64,000 nucleotides of DNA from Trichomonas vaginalis G3 (taxonomy: Eukaryota; Parabasalia; Trichomonadida; Trichomonadidae): NCBI RefSeq assembly GCF_026262505.1, contig NC_067204.1, positions 22,785,300 through 22,849,299 on the forward strand, given 5' to 3'. This document shows, one piece after another, positions 11,423-21,767 of the stretch (position 1 is the stretch's first letter; the number at the start of each line of letters is the position of its first letter). Below the pieces are notes generated by a model. It made no database searches, was not told the origin of the DNA, and saw only the letters and a program-made list of their open reading frames with translations. A program made the position numbers and the translations under genes.

Positions 11423-12089
11423 ATGAGAAGACGTTTCACTAGTCAAAAGAACACTAACGCAAAAGCAGAGATTACGGTTGGTTATAACGTAAATGATGAT
11501 AAATCACGAATTATTCAAAATGTTAAAGTTAATGTTAGCCCTGAATTAACAAGGTCAGCAACTCAACCAAATTTATTAACTCGTGACTTACCGAAAAAGG
11601 AGGAGGAGCAAAATAAAGAAGATGGAGACCCAATCATTTTATCTGAACCCGGTAAAGAACCTGTTGAAATTCCCACTTATCCAACATACCCCCGCCTCTT
11701 TCATCAAACATCGAGAACCCATATAAAATAGACATTAATTCTGAATTAATGAAAATTTACCGTGATATAATAATTAATAATTATGATTCAATAATAAATT
11801 TAATTGATCAATCCGGTTTAATTATTTTACCTTATGAATCATTAATTCACATTATGCCATTCTTTGTGATGTTCAAGATTCAGACGTTAAGATTCAATTT
11901 TTCATAGATGATGAGGTTTCATGCTGCGGAACAGTTGCAAAAATAAATCCTATAAAGGATATTAGCACAATTAAGATATCAAAGAACGGAACAACAACTG
12001 AACTTCATTTAACATATAATGATATTTATAATAAAATAGTTGATGAATATAAAATATCACTTGAAAAATTCTTTGTTAAGGCTATTTAA
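11423..12089 (+). pseudogene. M2 hypothetical protein region, remains
   Basis: It starts in the typical context TTTTTTATTCGATTATAAATGAG. The first part is basic, then becomes Pro/Glu-rich; the later part looks like a small beta-rich domain. No function is recognised. It ends a few bases past the convergent 168-aa gene's stop. The copy is broken. Confidence 0.45.
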
Positions 12090-12592
12090 TATTCAAGCAT
12101 TAACATTATCGAATAATAATCCTTTGAATCATAATCAATAATAATTGACCTTTCACCAGTTTCTATCGTTTGTTTTATTTCTTTTTGTTCCCCACTATCC
12201 GGATCGGTCATTGTAATTGTTTTTGTTATAGTATCAGCTTTATCTTTAACTTCAATCTTTTTTCCATCGGGATATTTAAACCAAAATTCCAAAAATTCGA
12301 TATTGTCAATCTGTTCATATTTTAATCTATCAATTACATTTTTAATACCATCTGAAAATCTTATGAAATGGTCATTATATGGGTTTGATTGAACTAAATT
12401 TGAATGAAGTGAAATATAACCTGTTGATGAATATGACACTGACTCATATTTTCTGAAAACACTAAAATTTATAACATGAATGAATTTCTTATTCGTTGAA
12501 TTTATGAATTCTTGAGGTAATCTTATTCTAGTTTTATTTATCACTGGAAAATAACGCTTTACCATATTTTTAATCGTAATAAAAAATGTCAA
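12086..12592 (-). CDS. M2 hypothetical beta-rich protein, 168 aa
   Basis: The predicted protein is rich in beta-type segments (VINFSVFRKYESVSYSSTGYI, shortened here to its first 20 residues: VINFSVFRKYESVSYSSTGY) and carries a Thr-rich loop (DTITKTITMTDPDSG). It overlaps the divergent start of the plus-strand gene at 12586 by seven bases, so both genes share one very compact promoter region. It could be a single jelly-roll structural protein, but nothing decisive is seen. Confidence 0.5.
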   Translation of the reverse strand: MTFFITIKNMVKRYFPVINKTRIRLPQEFINSTNKKFIHVINFSVFRKYESVSYSSTGYISLHSNLVQSNPYNDHFIRFSDGIKNVIDRLKYEQIDNIEFLEFWFKYPDGKKIEVKDKADTITKTITMTDPDSGEQKEIKQTIETGERSIIIDYDSKDYYSIMLMLEY

Positions 12593-13296
12593 TTATCAAT
12601 ATTATTTCGAATAATAACTGTGAATTAAATTTAACAGTTAGCGGAATTTATAATGTTACTCTCGTTTCTGTGAGTGGTAAATTTAATCCCATTCTTTTAG
12701 ACCCTTCAGATTATATATCATTTATTAAAGATGACCTTGAAAAAACGTATGATATGTATATAAATAATGTGATAGCGAAATGGGATATTAACATGATTTT
12801 AAGTTATTTAAATGAATCATTTATCGTATGGTATGAAGAAAATTTTAAATCAAAACCTGATAAACTTTTTGAACTTGATGAAATAAATAACCTTATTAAA
12901 TTTCCGCTGAAAATTAAATTTTGTACTCCTCATCTTCGTTCATTGTTGGGGATATTAAATTTTGAAAAAGATGTTGGGGATGTTTTGTATTCTGACACTG
13001 GTTCCAATTTCATTTTAATCAAATGTGATAAAGTTAATACCCCAATGAGATTTTCACATCAAACATTAGACCCTAACTCTTACCCATCAATACAAAACAT
13101 TTTATCCATCAACTTAAACACATTTTCTTTATCATATCCGTTTCAATTATCCGGGAATTCATTTATTCTTCATTCAAAAGATTTATCAAATATTAAATTT
13201 AGAATAACTGACCTATTTGATTGTGATTTAGAATTTATGAATGAAATATTATGGCAATTTCAAATAGAGAAAATAGCTGATGAGATAACGGATTAA
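12586..13296 (+). CDS. M2 putative minor capsid (penton-like) protein, 236 aa
   Basis: The C-terminal segment (KFRITDLFDCDLEFMNEILW) resembles the closing strands of Polinton minor capsid proteins, where a pattern of the form 'R.TD.....L.....W.F..E' is common. The N-terminus is short beta strands (LNLTVSGIYNVTLVSVSG). It lies between other virion-type genes and directly upstream of the fibre. The assignment is by pattern and context only. The start is preceded by TTTTTAATCGTAATAAAAATG. Confidence 0.5.
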   Translation: MSIINIISNNNCELNLTVSGIYNVTLVSVSGKFNPILLDPSDYISFIKDDLEKTYDMYINNVIAKWDINMILSYLNESFIVWYEENFKSKPDKLFELDEINNLIKFPLKIKFCTPHLRSLLGILNFEKDVGDVLYSDTGSNFILIKCDKVNTPMRFSHQTLDPNSYPSIQNILSINLNTFSLSYPFQLSGNSFILHSKDLSNIKFRITDLFDCDLEFMNEILWQFQIEKIADEITD

Positions 13297-13320
13297 ATAT
13301 TTATTTTTAAATCGTAATAA

Positions 13321-15629
13321 ATGATTAAACAACAGCAACTTAAGGCGCAAAGCGCCCAGGTCCTTCAGACCATTACATACGCCACATATGCATATAATTC
13401 AAAGACGGCAGAACAAACGCAAAGGTTGAAATATGGAGATTTGGAGATAGTATTGAAAAATGACCATTTCGAATTCGTTTGCAAAGGTGGTGCAGTGATA
13501 TCAAATATAAAAGAAATTTTATTTATGAATTCAAAAATTAAAGGAATAACGGATGATATAACATCAATTCCACCAGAAGAACAGAGATATTACGCATTAA
13601 ATGCATTTCCTAAAGTTTTGAAGATTGGAAGATTTAATTTAAATGAGGAATTCATAGAAGGTTTCCTAAATGACATAATGAAGAAGGTGGATAAGGAATA
13701 TGTGGATAGTGAGTTAATGAAGAAAGCAGATAAGGAATACGTTAATACTGAATTAAATAAGAAGGTAGATAAGGAATACGTTAATACTGAATTAATGAAG
13801 AAAGCAGATAAGAAATACGTTAATACTGAATTAAATAAGAAAGCAGATAAGGAATACGTTAATACTGAATTAAATAAGAAGGCACATTTGGTTTATGTTG
13901 ATGAAAAAGATAATGAAATTAAAGAAAAGGTTGAATGGTATCATGAATGGACATTGGAGACTTTTAAAGTTAAAGCTGATACAGAATGGGTTTCAGGATG
14001 TTTAGACCTTAAAGCAGATAAAACTTATGTTAATGATGAATTAGAGAAGAAAGCAGATAAAACTTATGTTAACGATGAGTTAGAGAAGAAAGCAGATAAG
14101 GAAAAAGTTATTTCATTCATTAATACTGAGTTAGCAAAGAAAGCTGATATATTATTTGTTAATGAAGAAATAAAACAATCAGAGGTCTATTTTACTCCAC
14201 CATTTTTAAATTTTATGAAATCATCGGATAAAACCTTTGATATAGATTCTTTTGAATGGATATGTTATGATGGAGTGACCACGTATTTATTTTATACAGC
14301 TGGAGTGTTTTATTATTTTAAAACAAATGATTTTAAAAACTATGAATCATTTACTCCATCTGTTTGGAATCCTGATACACGAAAGCCAATCATTAATCCA
14401 AGAATTTTATATGTTGAATATAATAACGGTAAATTTATGGAATGATAACGGTTGGAGATGATTTTTGCCCTTGTTATTCATTCGATTGTATCCAATGGTT
14501 CAAATGTAATTTAAATCAAGATGCTAAATTTAAATATCCAAATAATCCTATTAGATGCGTTAATAATAAATGGGTACTAATTTATGAAGTCAATCAAATT
14601 TTCATTAGTGAGGATGGGATAAATTATTATATGTTTAGTATGATGTCATCAGATTTGGAAATTGATTATACAAGTAAGTGGTATTACATTAACAACATGT
14701 ATTTTATCCTACAAAATGATAAAATTTATAGATCATATTCAATACCATTTGGTCGTTTTGAACAAATTTTTCAAGCTGATGGAGACATTGAAGCTTTATG
14801 TTATGCTTCAAATGTTTGTGTTCTTGTTTCAGGTGGTATGGTCTATTCATATCCTGTAAGTTATAACAGACATATTTATTTATCACAGGATTTTTCAGAG
14901 GATCCAGAGAAAACACCAAGTTGGGAATTGGTTTATTCATTCACTCCAAAACTTACTCGAAATTATAGATTTACAAATTTATTTTATATTGATGGGTATT
15001 TCATTGCTTTTGGATGTGGTGATTTAGTAAATATCAGTAGTGATGGAAGAAATTGGTCTGAAATCACAAAATTTCAAGATGTTAGAAAAGCAATTTTCAA
15101 AAATAATACGTTAATATTGATAACAAGACCAGTTTTAAATACTCACCCAAATTCAATATTATATAATAAATTCAATATTCATAATGGATTAAATACAATT
15201 CTTGAGATGATTTACCCCATTGGTTCAATATATACATCAATGAATTCAACAAATCCAGCTGATGTATTCGGTTTCGGTACATGGCAGCAGATTGTAGATA
15301 AATTCTTATACTGTGCTAACTCTTCAAAGCAAACAGGAGGCTCAAAGAAAATTAAAGAAGCAAACTTATCTGCGCACACTCATACAGGAACGACAAACTT
15401 TTCTGGCGACCATAGCCACTCATTAAGAGACCACCCATTATACAACTCAGACTATAAAGCTGGCAATGACGTTTTATCTCCATCTTATAACAATTCAGCA
15501 AAAAAGACTTTTCGACCAACTGAACCAGGAGGAAATCATGTCCATACTTTCACAACAAATCCAACAGGCTCGGGTGAAGATTATATGCCACCTTATATGA
15601 CAGTTTATGCATGGTTTCGCGTTCAATGA
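13321..15629 (+). pseudogene. M2 phage-like fibre protein region
   Basis: The N-terminal part carries about nine short repeats of the form KADKxYVNxEL, typical of trimeric phage fibre coiled coils. The C-terminal part matches the collar/tip domain of phage tail fibres: YPIGSIYTSM, then GTWQQIVDKFLYC, a Gly-rich stretch, His-rich SAHTHTG and a final YMPPYMTVYAWFR. In phages such fibres bind host receptors; here it suggests that the Maverick virion had a receptor-binding spike (inference). M3 has a homologous fibre. The copy belongs to a broken element. Confidence 0.75.
13331..13374. repeat. paired GC-rich mini-hairpin at fibre gene start
   Basis: GGCGCAAAGCGCC (13344-13356) and GGTCCTTCAGACC (13359-13371) form two adjacent hairpins. 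Translated in the fibre frame, the block gives QQLKAQSAQVLQTI; the integrase copies of the same block give QQLKVQNAQVLQTI. Confidence 0.7.
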
Positions 15630-15691
15630 ACGCTCAATGTTTGTTTCACAAACTTTAGAACGGCATAATTTAAATTTTTATTTTAGTATAA

Positions 15692-15787
15692 ATGAAGATT
15701 CTACCATATGGTGTTATTGGAAGAGATAAAGATGGAAACCCAATATTTGATCCAAAGTTAAAATTAAAGTTACTGACAACAACTTGA
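15692..15787 (+). CDS. M2 tiny ORF, 31 aa
   Basis: The start sits in the conserved context TTTTTATTTTAGTATAAATG, shared with bona fide Maverick genes. The peptide begins MKILPYGVIGRDKDG and is too short to classify. It may be the stub of a longer gene. Confidence 0.35.
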   Translation: MKILPYGVIGRDKDGNPIFDPKLKLKLLTTT

Positions 15788-15881
15788 AAAGTTGCTGAAA
15801 CCAAAACAGGATGAAAAAAGAGAAAAATGAGAAAATGAGAAAGAAAAAAATTTAAATTATGCAATTTTATTTTTATCATAA

Positions 15882-16076
15882 ATGACAAAATTAATTAAGC
15901 CAACTATTTCTAAATTAATGATACCAATGAAATCATTTCATGGAGTACTTATCCCAGGTTCTTCACAATTAGCCGGGGCAAGTGTTGTGGCTCAAGGTGG
16001 AACATTAGCGAATCCATTCAAATTAACTAAAGATGAACTTAATAAAATTTACACCAAAAATATATTTTATCGTTAA
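15882..16076 (+). CDS. M2 small hypothetical protein, 64 aa
   Basis: It has a strong Maverick-type start (ATTTTATTTTTATCATAAATG). It is a Ser/Ala/Gly-rich peptide (HGVLIPGSSQLAGASVVAQG) of unknown function. Its last codons run into the left arm of the inverted repeat at 16063, so the arm supplies the 3' end of this gene. Confidence 0.5.
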   Translation: MTKLIKPTISKLMIPMKSFHGVLIPGSSQLAGASVVAQGGTLANPFKLTKDELNKIYTKNIFYR

Positions 16077-16188
16077 TGGTTTTTAGGTTATTCAATAATT
16101 AATTATTTTTGAAGAACTGAACGTGTCACCATGTGTCACCGGGTTAATTAACTTCTCTTAAAATTACTGACAACATGACATTTAGACA
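16063..16188. repeat. left arm of inverted repeat around primase/helicase segment
   Basis: The 126-bp arm is an almost perfect reverse complement of 21076-21209. The only clear difference is one 8-bp unit: this arm has two GTCACC units (GTGTCACCATGTGTCACC) and the other has three. It encloses 16189-21075. Confidence 0.9.
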
Positions 16189-16238
16189 TCACAGCAGGAT
16201 TAATGCAAAAATAAATTCCAATCATACTTTATACTGCA

Positions 16239-16266
16239 AGACCTTCAGGTCTCGCCGCTTAGCGGC
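16239..16266. repeat. paired GC-rich mini-hairpin at helicase gene end
   Basis: AGACCTTCAGGTCT (16239-16252) and GCCGCTTAGCGGC (16254-16266) are two perfect hairpins spanning the 3' end of the helicase-type reading frame. Confidence 0.65.
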
Positions 16267-16590
16267 TCATTTACAGGTATTTCATCGTCAGTAAATGAAT
16301 CCTCATTATCGTTTGGTTCAACCTGTTTATATAATCCTTTCATTTCTTCTTTCAAAACATAACACCATGTTTGTTTACCATCTATTCTTCTCTGTTTCCT
16401 TTCACATTTATCTTTAATGCTCATTTGAAAGTTTTTGTCTTTCATGTCTGATGGTTTGCAGCATAGAGCATTTTTACACGTCATACCTGCACACAATTCA
16501 TCATAATGTGTATTTATCCATTCATCTAAAGGATTTGTTGATAATTCTATTAAATCTTGTTTGGCTTCAGTCATCGGTATGATTCGTACG

Positions 16591-16594
16591 TTAA
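16591..16594. repeat. Kolobok target duplication TTAA, left
   Basis: TTAA abuts the left end of the Kolobok; the matching TTAA is at 19026-19029. Confidence 0.85.
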
Positions 16595-19025
16595 GGATGG
16601 GCACTCATAGGCTCCTGACAGCATAAAAATGTTATTATCTCACAATATAAAAGGAATCATAGGAATCTACAACTATATCTATATTGTTGGAAGACTTCTT
16701 AATGTATCATGCATATAAGTTATATCAATAACTCCATTATGTTATATGATTGTAATCATATTTTCGTTTCATGTTCAAAAACATTAAAATCATACTAACT
16801 ATATGAGTATTATATTTAGGAAGCTGATATATAGATATGATAAAATGCTAGGTTTTGTGATTAAGAATATATACTTATCTTTTAGAAAATAATACTTTTA
16901 TAAAAAATTATATCTTATATAATATAAAAATTTTGGACAATTAAAAAACATTAATTAAAAATAGAAGGTGAAAGTGTTTATTCAAAGAAGGTGCAAGATT
17001 ATGATGTTTTGAGGGTGAAATAAATTTAATAATTATTTATGTGATTTAAGAGTAATACGATCATCAGTAGCTTGAAGACCTCTCTTTATAGCTCTTAATG
17101 CCGCAAACTTTTTTTGAACTTGCTTTGAATTTTTGAATGCTTTGATTAAATCTTTTGTTGTATCATACATTCTGAAATATCTGTTCATCATTTCTGGCAT
17201 TGTTGGTAAATTTAACCTGTATCTTATTGCTACAATCGTTTCAAACATACTTTCATTGAAATGCAATATTGTGACTGCCATCCTAATTGGCCAAGAAGCA
17301 TGCCAATTAATATTTTTATTAGCAAGCATTGCTTTGATATGGTTTATCGATTCAACTACTTGAGTTGAATGAATCTTTTTTACCATATCAAAGATTTTTA
17401 CGGTATCTTCGAGGAATTTTTTAAGTGTTTTTATAGCAGTTTTATTTTTTGCATATTTCCATGGTTTAATCATCTTGCATTTTTCAGGATCTGGACAAAA
17501 TTTATGATTTCCGGCATAATGTTTAGCGGAATTCAACCATAAAAACTTCTTTGTTTTAATTGACATATGTGTGTCATTGAGAAGTTGCCTAAGCCAACGC
17601 AATAAATTCTTTGAAATGCTAGATAAGATTCTGAATTCTGGCAGTTTGAGCTTTTTCTGTATATTGTTAAGAAAATGTCCAGGATCTCTGTATTCTCTGA
17701 TACCTTTGAACGTATTTTTGATTGTAGAAACAATTTTGACATCGCCATCATGCACAAAAAAATTTACACGTTTTTCATTATTCCAACGCTTCAGCATTCT
17801 TTTTAAGCCTTCAAATTCCATTTCATTTGATTTTCCGTTGAAATTACCTTTGAAATTTTTAAAAGATTTAGATATCACTTCCCAATCTACAATTTTTTTG
17901 AGTTTCTCTTCTACAAATTGTACATAGCAAAACATTGCATTTCTTCTCTGACTCCAAGAACCGTCAAACAAAAGTCCCGAACATTTTCTCATTCGAGATT
18001 TCCAATAATTAACAGATTCTCTGGCAACTTCTATGATAACACGACCAACCTTTTCTTGGACTCGATGAAATGTAGCTTCTGACGGAACTTTGATGTTATT
18101 CAGCATGAATTGAAATTCTGATTGGCAAAATGTAGCGCCGCTCAATAATACAGATAGCACAAATTCAACAGTGTTGACGACATATGGCTCTACCCTATTT
18201 TTCGCGCTTTGAACTAAGTTCTTTATACGCTTTGCAACTGCTTTTGTTCGCCGCGGCATGAAAAATGAAGAATAACTTGACGGTTTCTTGAACAAATGGT
18301 CGCACATTCAAATATTGTGATGTACGATCAGGATAAAAGAATGTTGTTGCCGTGAATTTAGAAAATAGCAAAATTTCAATTTACGCAATCGAGATATAAC
18401 TTGATCGTTTGAGCGATAACCATGGCACCCATAGTATTAATGAAAGTACTCATACTTACAATTATTTTCTCCCATAGGAATATTGTTCAATATACTTCAC
18501 CTATAGAGGAAATCTCGAAATAAAATCGAATTTTTTCAAAAATTACAAAAATCAATTTTTTACAAAGATATTCGAAAAAATAACATTATATACGCATCAA
18601 ATCAAAGCATTATATGGAGCATTATAATTCTATATATGATTGTCCATCTTGCTGTTGTGCTATTTTTTTTAAACAATAATTTCATTGTTGAAATTAAATT
18701 TGCAATTTCAGTAAAAATTGCGACCCATCATTTTGAATATAATTGAATTAATACATTTATTGTAAGAATATTATATACCAAATATTAGACTTCCACATGA
18801 ATCCTGGTATGATATTATAAGTATTGCAAAATTAGAAAAAAAATATGCTCATGATATACTAAAATTCATGTTTCAAGGTTAACTTATAAATAAAATAAGT
18901 TCGAGAAATGCATCACTAAATATTTGAGCTTGTGCACTATAATGCTATATAATAGTCTTCACTGTTTTTAATATATTGACTTTGCTAGACTTGATTTTTT
19001 TCATCACCCTAATGAGTGCCCATCC
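16595..19025. mobile_element. Kolobok-type DNA transposon, apparently complete
   Basis: The 2431-bp element has terminal inverted repeats GGATGGGCACTCAT (perfect over 14 bp, then AGG versus TAGG) and TTAA target duplications on both sides. It carries one open transposase on the minus strand. TTAA targets plus this transposase type define the Kolobok superfamily, which is known from trichomonads. It inserted into the helicase gene of M2, so it is younger than M2. About 440 bp and 720 bp of noncoding AT-rich sequence flank the transposase. Confidence 0.9.
17033..18307 (-). CDS. Kolobok transposase, 424 aa
   Basis: The transposase cuts and pastes the element. The catalytic region shows LLFDGSWSQRR (D115), VHDGD (D187 or D189) followed by RDPGHF (H211), and VVESINH (E319), consistent with the DDE residues of this group. 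A zinc-like cluster H263/H268/C271/C277 (HYAGNHKFCPDPEKC) lies between. The N-terminus is basic (RRTKAVAKRIKN); translation could start at M1 or M17. The reading frame is intact and full-length for the family, so this copy may be functional. The D-G-S-W pattern also resembles Mutator-like transposases, but the TTAA duplication favours Kolobok. Confidence 0.85.
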   Translation of the reverse strand: MCDHLFKKPSSYSSFFMPRRTKAVAKRIKNLVQSAKNRVEPYVVNTVEFVLSVLLSGATFCQSEFQFMLNNIKVPSEATFHRVQEKVGRVIIEVARESVNYWKSRMRKCSGLLFDGSWSQRRNAMFCYVQFVEEKLKKIVDWEVISKSFKNFKGNFNGKSNEMEFEGLKRMLKRWNNEKRVNFFVHDGDVKIVSTIKNTFKGIREYRDPGHFLNNIQKKLKLPEFRILSSISKNLLRWLRQLLNDTHMSIKTKKFLWLNSAKHYAGNHKFCPDPEKCKMIKPWKYAKNKTAIKTLKKFLEDTVKIFDMVKKIHSTQVVESINHIKAMLANKNINWHASWPIRMAVTILHFNESMFETIVAIRYRLNLPTMPEMMNRYFRMYDTTKDLIKAFKNSKQVQKKFAALRAIKRGLQATDDRITLKSHK

Positions 19026-19029
19026 TTAA
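19026..19029. repeat. Kolobok target duplication TTAA, right
   Basis: This is the second copy of the TTAA target. Confidence 0.85.
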
Positions 19030-21075
19030 ATGATGAAAGGTCATATTGCATAAAATATGTTAAAAGGTTATCATAAAATTCCTTTGTGCATGAATTAATC
19101 AAATTCTTGAAATAATCAAATTGACCCTTGAATTTACCATTAACTCTTAAAACTACGTATCTTCTGTCTCCAACTTCAATTTTGACAGGGTAGACGTTGT
19201 TAGTTACGAAAATGAAGTTTGCAACGTTCTGTGCTGTTCTTCTGGGTTGATTCTTTTCATTAATTCTTATTTGATTATCCGTAATAATTGATTTCAAAGC
19301 GTTGAAGTTTGCGAGTCTATCTTCACCTACATTCTTGAGTTCATTAAGTACAAGAAACATTTTATTCTCAACTACTGAATTGAAATTACCCGTTAGCTCA
19401 CTTATTTCAGTAATGTTTTTGATTGAATAGCCGGCGAGAAGTTCAGAAATAATGTCTGTAAATCTGTTTTTACCTGTTCCCTGAAGTCCTTTCAAAATAA
19501 TTGCTGTTTCATTCTTGATTCCAGGATGTTGAATCATTGATGCAATCCAGCCGAGAAGGTATTTATACACTTCATCATTATTATCACAAATGGCTTCTTT
19601 AATGAAATTCATAAACATTTCAATTTTTGAGTAATCAGGCTTTTCAAGAATGTTGTATTTATAACCCTGAAACGTTGAGAAAACATCTGGGGAATCAGAT
19701 TTAAAGCAAACACCCTTAACGGTTAATGAAGACAATTGATTTAATAGTAATCCATGCTGTTATGGTTTTACCTTCTTCTTTAAATAATTTAATCATTTTG
19801 AGTGACTCTTTCATGTTTGATTGAAGAACGAATGATATTTGATTCATTTTGTCGTGTATGTTGTAATCTTTCTGAATGAAGTATTTGTTTCCACAATCTA
19901 CAAAACGGATTACACGTGATAAATCCTCAATTACTTCAGAACTGTTTTATACTGATGATTTTCAGCCTTGCGTCTAATATCTGTTATCAAGAATGAATCA
20001 TCAAGTTTTATATCAAATGGTATTTTTGGCTTACGTAATAAAGGCAAAACGTATTCATCATAATATTCCTTTTGGTATAGTTTTAGAATCTTCACCAAAA
20101 CAAATGGAGAAGTCATTAAATGTGCATATCTACTACGTGCTTTTTCAAAATTACTTTTTGCATTTTCAGTTAAATTGCAGAAGTTATAAACGTTATGTAT
20201 GCTTCATTAATCAAATGATCCGGTAACGAATTAATTGCTTGAAACAGTGTGAATAATGTAACTTCTTTTCTAAATTCATGTTTCCACCGTCATTATGTAC
20301 TTCAAAATCACTGATGCCATCAACTATGCTCTGGGCAAGTTTATCGTCAATGTTTACATCTTTGTTTTCATTCATGATAGTCTTTATTTCTTCATTCTTC
20401 TGTTCAACTCTTACCTTAATATTCAAATCATTTAATATATCGTTTACGGTTCTAGTTAATGTTGAATCGTAACTTCCACGAATGAATGAGTATGTATTGA
20501 TTGGTTCTGTTGCATTCTTGCGAACTCTTGAATCAGCCATAACTACTAAAGAACGCTTTGAATCATCCATAGAAGTCATTATGTCAATATCATAATCATT
20601 GCAGGAATAACATTTAATCATTCTGTTCGAAACTGAATAGAAGAAATTAGTGTTGCAATAAATGTGAAGACCTCCTGAAGCGGTTTTAACGATAACATCT
20701 TTATCCGAAAGTTTTGATAAAATATCTTTTCTAACTGTTTCTTTAAGTTCATCATTGTATGATTTATTGATATCAACATCTATAATCGTTAAATTTGAAA
20801 TTTTATTTACTAATAAAGCCATACCAGTTTTCCTTCCTTTTCCTCCATCGTGTTTGAGGTAGTTATGTAAATCAATCTTGTTTTCACCAATTCTTTCGTT
20901 GAGGGTTTTAGTTTCTGCCACAACTAATTCTTCAGCTAATGAATCAATAACTTTTTCATCAGAAACGATATAGTTGCTGTTGTTGTTTGTTGCTGTCATT
21001 TATATAGGAATAAAAAAATAAAAATAATTTTAAAACTAACTTTATTTTTGGACTGCATCAAATTTCCGGGCTAGT

Positions 21076-21209
21076 TGTCTAAATGTCATGTTGTCAGTAA
21101 TTTTAAGAGAAGTTAATTAACCCGGTGACACATGGTGACGTGGTGACACGTTCAGTTCTTCAAAAATAATTAATTATTGAATAACCTAAAAACCATTAAC
21201 GATAAAATA
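21076..21209. repeat. right arm of inverted repeat around primase/helicase segment
   Basis: The 134-bp partner of 16063-16188 contains three closely spaced GGTGAC units (GGTGACACATGGTGACGTGG and on). The repeated unit is iteron-like and could be a protein-binding or origin element; this is inference. Confidence 0.9.
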
Positions 21210-21238
21210 ACTGATAACAAAATTTTATTTTTATATAA

Positions 21239-21424
21239 ATGGATACCCCACAAGCTCAAAATTTAACACGAATCATAACAAGGGAGGAAATGATAAAAAT
21301 GATGCAAGAACGAATTAAAAACAACAAACCACGAAAACTGAGAAGATGCGGTTATGCAGTAATGATGGAAAGAAGAACCCAGAAGGGTTCGGCGTCTCGA
21401 AGAGACGTTGTCGAAGAGGAATAA
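21239..21424 (+). CDS. M2 small basic protein, 61 aa
   Basis: It has a strong Maverick-type start (ATTTTATTTTTATATAAATGG), 30 bp beyond the inverted repeat arm. The protein is helical and basic in the middle (EEMIKMMQERIKNNKPRKLR). Its last third is encoded by a paired mini-hairpin block (21375-21407). Function unknown. Confidence 0.45.
   Translation: MDTPQAQNLTRIITREEMIKMMQERIKNNKPRKLRRCGYAVMMERRTQKGSASRRDVVEEE
21375..21407. repeat. paired GC-rich mini-hairpin at end of 61-aa gene
   Basis: GAACCCAGAAGGGTTC (21375-21390) and CGTCTCGAAGAGACG (21393-21407) are two perfect stem-loops lying in frame. Confidence 0.65.
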
Positions 21425-21427
21425 AAA

Positions 21428-21748
21428 TTAAATTTGGATAGAGTTTAAAAATTCATCTTTATTAAATTCATCTCTTCCAATCAATTTATTTATTCTATTA
21501 AATTCTTTTATTTTTGCTTCACTCAGTTTAAGGATTGAACGGAAAGTTTCTAATTTTTCGATTATTTCTTTCCTCTCTTTATCGTTTTCAGTTCCATTAG
21601 TTTTATGGGCATCAGCCCCACCGCATTGCAGCTTCTTTTTGTAATAGCATATTTTTGATTTAATTCTGTTTAGTTTCTTTTTATATTCATTGTCTGGACT
21701 CTGAATCTTAATTGAATCAGGACTCTTGGCTGCTTTGTTGTCACTCAT
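21428..21748 (-). CDS. M2 small coiled-coil protein, 106 aa
   Basis: This Lys/Glu-rich protein has two helical stretches (about 22-40 and 58-95) and is convergent with the 61-aa gene. It contains a GGGCATCAGCCC hairpin (21607-21618) in frame, encoding the GGADAH stretch. It starts in the common Maverick context (TTTTTTATTTCGTAAGAAATG on its strand). Function unknown. Confidence 0.5.
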   Translation of the reverse strand: MSDNKAAKSPDSIKIQSPDNEYKKKLNRIKSKICYYKKKLQCGGADAHKTNGTENDKERKEIIEKLETFRSILKLSEAKIKEFNRINKLIGRDEFNKDEFLNSIQI

Positions 21749-21767
21749 TTCTTACGAAATAAAAAAA

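Larger units (their letters stand above)
16245..20999 (-). pseudogene. M2 primase-polymerase / SF3 helicase (D5-like) remains
   Basis: The N-terminal module (20211-20999) is an archaeo-eukaryotic-type primase: acidic pair in TIIDVDI, then TASGGLHIYCN matching the GG-x-H-x-Y signature, and a lone CYSC pair. The later module (19026-19735) is a superfamily 3 helicase with Walker A GLQGTGKN, followed by FLVLNELKN and FIFVTNNVYP (Walker B and sensor-like). The C-terminal part continues at 16245-16590 beyond the Kolobok insertion. Virophages and giant viruses use such fusions to start replication; classical Mavericks with protein-primed polymerase usually lack them. Broken. Confidence 0.7.

Noticed and set aside
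17033-18307. Mutator-like (MULE) transposon
   Set aside because: MULEs make 8-11 bp target duplications and have long terminal repeats; here the duplication is TTAA and the repeats are short, which fits Kolobok.
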